From the NCBI GenBank assembly GCA_902543185.1, contig CACBXB010000005.1, positions 62,001 through 126,000 of the forward strand: DNA of 64,000 nt, read 5' to 3'. Position numbers and translations under genes: made by a program. Shown here one piece after another: positions 52,608 to 64,000 of this stretch (positions are counted from its first letter, which is position 1; the number at the start of each line of letters is the position of its first letter). The notes below the pieces were generated by a model. The model worked only from the letters and a program-made list of their open reading frames with translations. It had not been told where the DNA came from and did not search any database. The DNA comes from Paracoccaceae bacterium. GTDB taxonomy: Bacteria > Pseudomonadota > Alphaproteobacteria > Rhodobacterales > Rhodobacteraceae.

Positions 52608-53405
52608 TTAGCAGGCTCCTAGCAGTCCCAATGGTTCTTTTTTACGTTGTTTTTCAACGTATTCGGTAGCTGCGTCAAGCGAGCTTGTAACTAAATCAAA
52701 ATCTTTTAAATTTATACCCTCAGATATCTGCTCAATATTACTGCCTCCCAAAAAAATTGGGATATGATCTCTAAAAGTCTGTCTGATTTTTTTGACACAG
52801 CCGACTGTTTCTTTGGCGCTTAAAAAACTTGCACATGAGAAAAATATTGCATCGTAATCATTGGCATTTTGGAGATCGCAAATTTCTGAGAATTTTGCAT
52901 CTAATTTTATCTTTAAGGAGTGTCCTTGCCGTCTCAGCATATCACCCATAACCAAAGCCCCGAGAGTATGTTGTTCGCTTTCGTGGACACAGATAAGAAA
53001 TCTTTTTCCATTGCTGGAATTAAAACCAATTTGCCTATCTTCAGCTATTAACTTTAGTAAAATTTGTAAATTGGCAGATCCAACAGTTGTTTCAGAGAAA
53101 CTTAAAGTATCGTTAACCCAAGATTCTCCAAGTTTTGTTGCGGCAAGAGGAATACAATAATCGACAATTGTATCATGCTTAAAACCTAGCTCCACTAGCT
53201 CCCGCAAAACAGTCTTTTGATCAAAGGTGCTAGATAAGCATTGCCGCACAAGCAAAATCCCAGCTTCTTCAACCCATTCGGGATTTGCTGGACGTAAGAT
53301 GTGTTCCTTACTTGTATTTAAGGCTGAGTAAACCAAGCTCGAGATCAGACTATCATCCGATCTGGGTGGTTTTCCGATATTTTTTTTGCTCACGCTTGCC
53401 TCCAA
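52608..53405 (-). CDS. ppaA: PpaA/AerR cobalamin-binding antirepressor
   Basis: 265 residues. The C-terminal half is a B12-binding domain with LICVHESEQHTLGALVMGDM (the His is the likely cobalt ligand) followed by DAIFFSCASFLSAKETVG, and the N-terminal half is the AerR-type helical region. AerR/PpaA binds hydroxocobalamin in the light and modulates PpsR/CrtJ. The gene precedes ppsR with a 2-bp gap and is divergent from bchF, as in Rhodobacter. Confidence 0.9.
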   Translation of the reverse strand: MEASVSKKNIGKPPRSDDSLISSLVYSALNTSKEHILRPANPEWVEEAGILLVRQCLSSTFDQKTVLRELVELGFKHDTIVDYCIPLAATKLGESWVNDTLSFSETTVGSANLQILLKLIAEDRQIGFNSSNGKRFLICVHESEQHTLGALVMGDMLRRQGHSLKIKLDAKFSEICDLQNANDYDAIFFSCASFLSAKETVGCVKKIRQTFRDHIPIFLGGSNIEQISEGINLKDFDLVTSSLDAATEYVEKQRKKEPLGLLGAC

Positions 53406-53565
53406 TCCCTGATCGACTTAGGCCAAGCAGCTTATGTTTAAAAATTCGTGTGATTTTATCATAATTAATTTTAAGCAATTTGTCCAACTTTATGTGCTTT
53501 CCAAAATTTTTATAAAAAATGTTTTATTTTTGATCAAAAACTAATGGCATTTCCAACTTACAAGT

Positions 53566-53616
53566 TGTTCACATAAGTAGACACTTTTTGTAAGAGTGTG
53601 TAAGTTTTTATTGACA
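53566..53616 (+). promoter_or_regulatory. Tandem PpsR boxes upstream of bchF
   Basis: TGTTCACATAAGTAGACA (53566-53583) and TGTAAGTTTTTATTGACA (53599-53616) are two exact TGT-N12-ACA boxes, 33 bp apart (about three helical turns). The second holds TTGACA (53611-53616), a likely -35, and ends 7 bp before ATG 53624. They should control the bchFNBHLM-lhaA-puh superoperon. Confidence 0.8.
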
Positions 53617-53623
53617 TATTTTT

Positions 53624-61424
<7,801 letters not shown>

Positions 61425-61425
<1 letters not shown>

Positions 61426-62093
61426 TGCTTTATGACCAAACTCTTTCTCGCGTTGAGACTTATTTTGATAAAACTGCGTCAAAGACGTGGGAGCAGCTTA
61501 CTTCAGATGCTCCGGTCTCTAAAATTCGTCAAACTGTACGGGCAGGGCGAGATAGAATGCGGCATAAATTGTTAAATCGATTACCTCAGGAATTAGTAGG
61601 AGCTCGAATATTAGATGCTGGTTGTGGAACTGGTCAGTTAACAGCTGAGCTCGTAAAAAGAGGGGCCTCGGTCGTTGCAACTGATATAAGCCAATCGTTA
61701 ATTCAGATCGCTAAAAGAAGAATTGACGACTGTTACCATCAGAAAATTAGTTTTCATGTCGGCGACCTATGCAGCGAAGATCTTGGAAAGTTTGACTACA
61801 TAGTCGCTATGGATAGTCTCATTTATTATTCATTAAACGATCTGACCAGAATTTTAACTGAGTTAAAACAAAGGACTGACCGGGAAATAATCTTTACCGT
61901 CGCTCCAAGAACAAAACTCCTGCAAGCTATGTGGTATGTGGGAAAACTGGCTCCTAAGGGCGACAAATCGCCAGTTATGGTGCCGCAGTCTTTAACAAAA
62001 ATTTCAAAAAGTTTGGCGGGAATTGCTGATATAAATGATCTTGGACGAATTTCTTCCGGGTTTTATATTTCACAGGGGGCCAGTTGCATGTGA
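61425..62093 (+). CDS. bchM: Magnesium-protoporphyrin IX methyltransferase
   Basis: 222 residues from ATG 61425 (TGATG junction with bchL). SAM motif RILDAGCGTGQLTAELVKRG near residue 65 and FDYIVAMDSLIYY are present; C-terminus FYISQGASCM. It methylates the ring C propionate of Mg-protoporphyrin IX after the chelatase. Overlaps lhaA by one base. Confidence 0.95.
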
Positions 62094-63538
62094 TGCTGGG
62101 TTTAAAGCCTCATATCGCTTTAAGTTTTACTAAAAAACTTCTTCCATTTTCAGATGCGGCTAGCACTGACTTGCCTCTGGGTCAATTGCTGCGTCTATCT
62201 TTATTCCAAATTTCAGTTGGTATGGCGACTGTGCTTCTATTAGGAACTCTCAATAGAGTTATGATCGTCGAACTAGGTGTGCCCGCGACTATTGTAGCAC
62301 TTATGGTGGCAATTCCTGTTTTAATTGCTCCATTTAGGGCCGCTTTGGGTTTCAAATCAGATAACTATCGCTCGGCGATTGGCTGGAAACGAATACCTTT
62401 TATTTGGTTTGGTTCACTTTGGCAGATGGGTGGTTTAGCAATCATGCCTTTTGCACTTATTGTTTTATCCGGCGAGCAAACTATCGGCCCAATGTGGGCT
62501 GGAGAGGTTCTCGCAGGCTTGGCATTCTTAATGACTGGCATTGGTTTGCATATGACCCAGACAGCGGGATTAGCACTTGCGAGTGATCGGGCACCAAAAG
62601 ATAAACGACCGAGAGTTGTCGCTCTGTTATACGTTATGTTTTTAGTTGGCATGGGTTTGTCTGCGCTTGTTATTGGATATCTTTTGCGGGATTTCTCAAA
62701 CCTTAGGCTGATTAGAGTGGTCCAAGGTGCTGCTTTATTTGGTTTTATTATTAATTTGATTGCCATGTGGAGACAAGAGAGCGTCAATCCTATGTCCAAA
62801 CCGGAAAGAGCTGCGCCCTATCCATTGTTTAAAGAGGCTTGGAGAGACTTTATTAGCGTATCTAATAACGCTCGGCTTATTATGGTTGTTTTCATCGGAA
62901 CCCTTGCTTTTAATATGCAGGATGTTCTTTTAGAACCCTATGGTGGACAAGTTCTTAAGTTAAATGTGAGTGAGACAACTCTGTTGACGGTGGCTTGGGC
63001 CACTGGTGCTCTGATGGGTCTCGGAATTGCCGCACAGAGATTAAATAAAGGAATAGATCCAAGCAACCTAATGAATTTTGGTGTCTTGGTAGGCTTTGTT
63101 GCTTTCACATGTGTAATTTTTGCCTCACCAATTTTGTCAGTTGTTTTATTCTTTATAGGTACGTTTTTGATCGGCTTAGGTGCTGGTCTATTTTCAGTTT
63201 CAACGCTCATCGCCGCCATGAACTTGCCTCTATCTGGCAAATCAGGACGCGGGTTGGCTTTGGGAGCTTGGGGAGCTGCGCAAGCTACAGGCGCAGGTTT
63301 AGCCATTGCAATAGGTGGAGCCACACGAGATATCGTGAATGCCTTTGCATTGAATGATAGTTTGGGCGCATCGCTTAATAATGAAGCGACAGGCTATCTT
63401 TTTGTTTATCATATAGAACTAGCACTTCTTGTGGTGACCTTGGTGATACTGTCACCGTTAATAAAAAGTGCACGAAATAAGGAAATAAAGTCTAATCAGA
63501 AATCAGCGGGTATCCGTATCGCTGATTTTCCCATGTAA
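62093..63538 (+). CDS. lhaA: LhaA light-harvesting 1 assembly protein (PucC family)
   Basis: 481 residues from ATG 62093, sharing one base with the bchM stop. Twelve hydrophobic segments; LLRLSLFQISVGMATVLLLG and GTLNRVMIVELGVPATIVAL match the family, as does LALGAWGAAQATGAGLAIAI. LhaA delivers or organises bacteriochlorophyll for LH1 assembly in the membrane. Placement between bchM and puhA is the standard one. Confidence 0.94.
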   Translation: MLGLKPHIALSFTKKLLPFSDAASTDLPLGQLLRLSLFQISVGMATVLLLGTLNRVMIVELGVPATIVALMVAIPVLIAPFRAALGFKSDNYRSAIGWKRIPFIWFGSLWQMGGLAIMPFALIVLSGEQTIGPMWAGEVLAGLAFLMTGIGLHMTQTAGLALASDRAPKDKRPRVVALLYVMFLVGMGLSALVIGYLLRDFSNLRLIRVVQGAALFGFIINLIAMWRQESVNPMSKPERAAPYPLFKEAWRDFISVSNNARLIMVVFIGTLAFNMQDVLLEPYGGQVLKLNVSETTLLTVAWATGALMGLGIAAQRLNKGIDPSNLMNFGVLVGFVAFTCVIFASPILSVVLFFIGTFLIGLGAGLFSVSTLIAAMNLPLSGKSGRGLALGAWGAAQATGAGLAIAIGGATRDIVNAFALNDSLGASLNNEATGYLFVYHIELALLVVTLVILSPLIKSARNKEIKSNQKSAGIRIADFPM

Positions 63539-63562
63539 TTTGAATCGTTGAAAGGAAACAAA

Positions 63563-64000
63563 ATGGACCTGATATTATTTGGAAACTTTGATTTAGCTAG
63601 CCTGTCTATATGGCTATTCTGGATCTTTTTTGCTCTGTTGATTTTTTATATTCAAAGAGAGAACATGCGTGAGGGTTATCCGTTGGAAAATGACGACGGT
63701 AGCGAAGCTGCAAACCAGGGACCTTTCCCATTACCAGAAGCCAAAACGTTTGACTTACCGCACGCCCGCGGCGAAGTAACTGTGCCAAATGCGAACGGTG
63801 AAGGGCGTTCCGTTGCTGTAGAGCAAACGAGCGTTGCAAATGGTTATCCTTTTGAACCAACCGGGAATCCTATGAAAGATGGCGTTGGTCCAGCATCATG
63901 GGCGCCGCGTCGTGACGTTCCTGAGTTGGATGGACAGGGGCATCCAAAAATAATCCCCATGTCTGCAAACAGTAAGTTTGTTGTCAGTGCTGGGCGTGAC
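63563..64000 (+). CDS. puhA: Photosynthetic reaction centre H subunit (cut by window edge)
   Basis: The first 146 residues of RC-H are visible from ATG 63563, after AAAGGAAAC. One membrane helix at about 12-30 ([17 protein letters not shown]) is followed by [12 protein letters not shown] and the cytoplasmic domain with [20 protein letters not shown] and [21 protein letters not shown] caps the L/M core and guides proton uptake. Its presence shows that a type II reaction centre is expected although pufL and pufM are not found at the puf operon. Confidence 0.96.
   Translation, partial: MDLILFGNFDLASLSIWLFWIFFALLIFYIQRENMREGYPLENDDGSEAANQGPFPLPEAKTFDLPHARGEVTVPNANGEGRSVAVEQTSVANGYPFEPTGNPMKDGVGPASWAPRRDVPELDGQGHPKIIPMSANSKFVVSAGRD

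Noticed and set aside
62365-62799. 144-residue frame antisense to lhaA
   Set aside because: Shadow frame over a conserved membrane protein; no ribosome site or recognisable domain.

Overview
The window looks like a chromosomal segment of an AT-rich marine alphaproteobacterium of the Rhodobacterales/Roseobacter kind that performs aerobic anoxygenic photosynthesis. The evidence is a long photosynthesis gene cluster in the Rhodobacter order (crtDC / crtEF-bchCXYZ-pufQBA / idi-bchP-ORF-bchG-ppsR-ppaA / bchFNBHLM-lhaA-puhA), an spheroidene-type carotenoid gene set, PpsR/AerR regulators and abundant CUT1 and TTT transporters. I see no tRNA, rRNA, CRISPR array or insertion sequence.

Region 1 (1-13.7 kb) is a carbohydrate uptake and catabolism locus: FucU/RbsD mutarotase (cut by the window edge), a CUT1 ABC transporter (ATPase, Tat-exported binding protein, two permeases), an FGGY kinase, an M42 peptidase, a BtpA/SgcQ-like protein, an aldo-keto reductase, a PfkB kinase, a TIM-barrel isomerase, an amidohydrolase-2 lactonase and an SMP-30 lactonase. 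The substrate is not evident. A small copper-type module follows (13.7-14.6 kb): a CueR-like MerR regulator divergent from a DUF4396-type membrane protein, with a 19-bp-spacer MerR promoter between them.

Region 2 (14.6-25.3 kb) is one leftward chemosensory operon: parA, a double-CheW protein, a transmembrane chemoreceptor, a hybrid CheA with two HPt domains and a receiver, a receiver/class III nucleotide cyclase protein, cheR and cheB. No stand-alone cheY and no flagellar gene is present, so the likely output is a cyclic nucleotide.

Region 3 (25.4-32.4 kb) holds an EamA transporter, a TctCBA tripartite tricarboxylate-type transporter, a D-2-hydroxyacid dehydrogenase, a class V aminotransferase and two small unknown genes.

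Region 4 (32.5-64 kb) is the photosynthesis gene cluster, running past the right edge in puhA. TGT-N12-ACA PpsR/CrtJ boxes lie before crtD/crtE, bchC, bchG and bchF. Two more lie upstream of crtC, in front of an apparent small RNA and of a 45-residue membrane protein. Two features stand out. The puf operon goes from pufA directly to dxs, so the reaction-centre genes pufL and pufM (and pufC/pufX) are missing from their usual place. The 32.56-33.07 kb interval appears to carry an undescribed PpsR-linked small RNA and small membrane protein. crtA, crtI, crtB, bchI, bchD and bchO are not in the window and must lie elsewhere if the pathway is complete.
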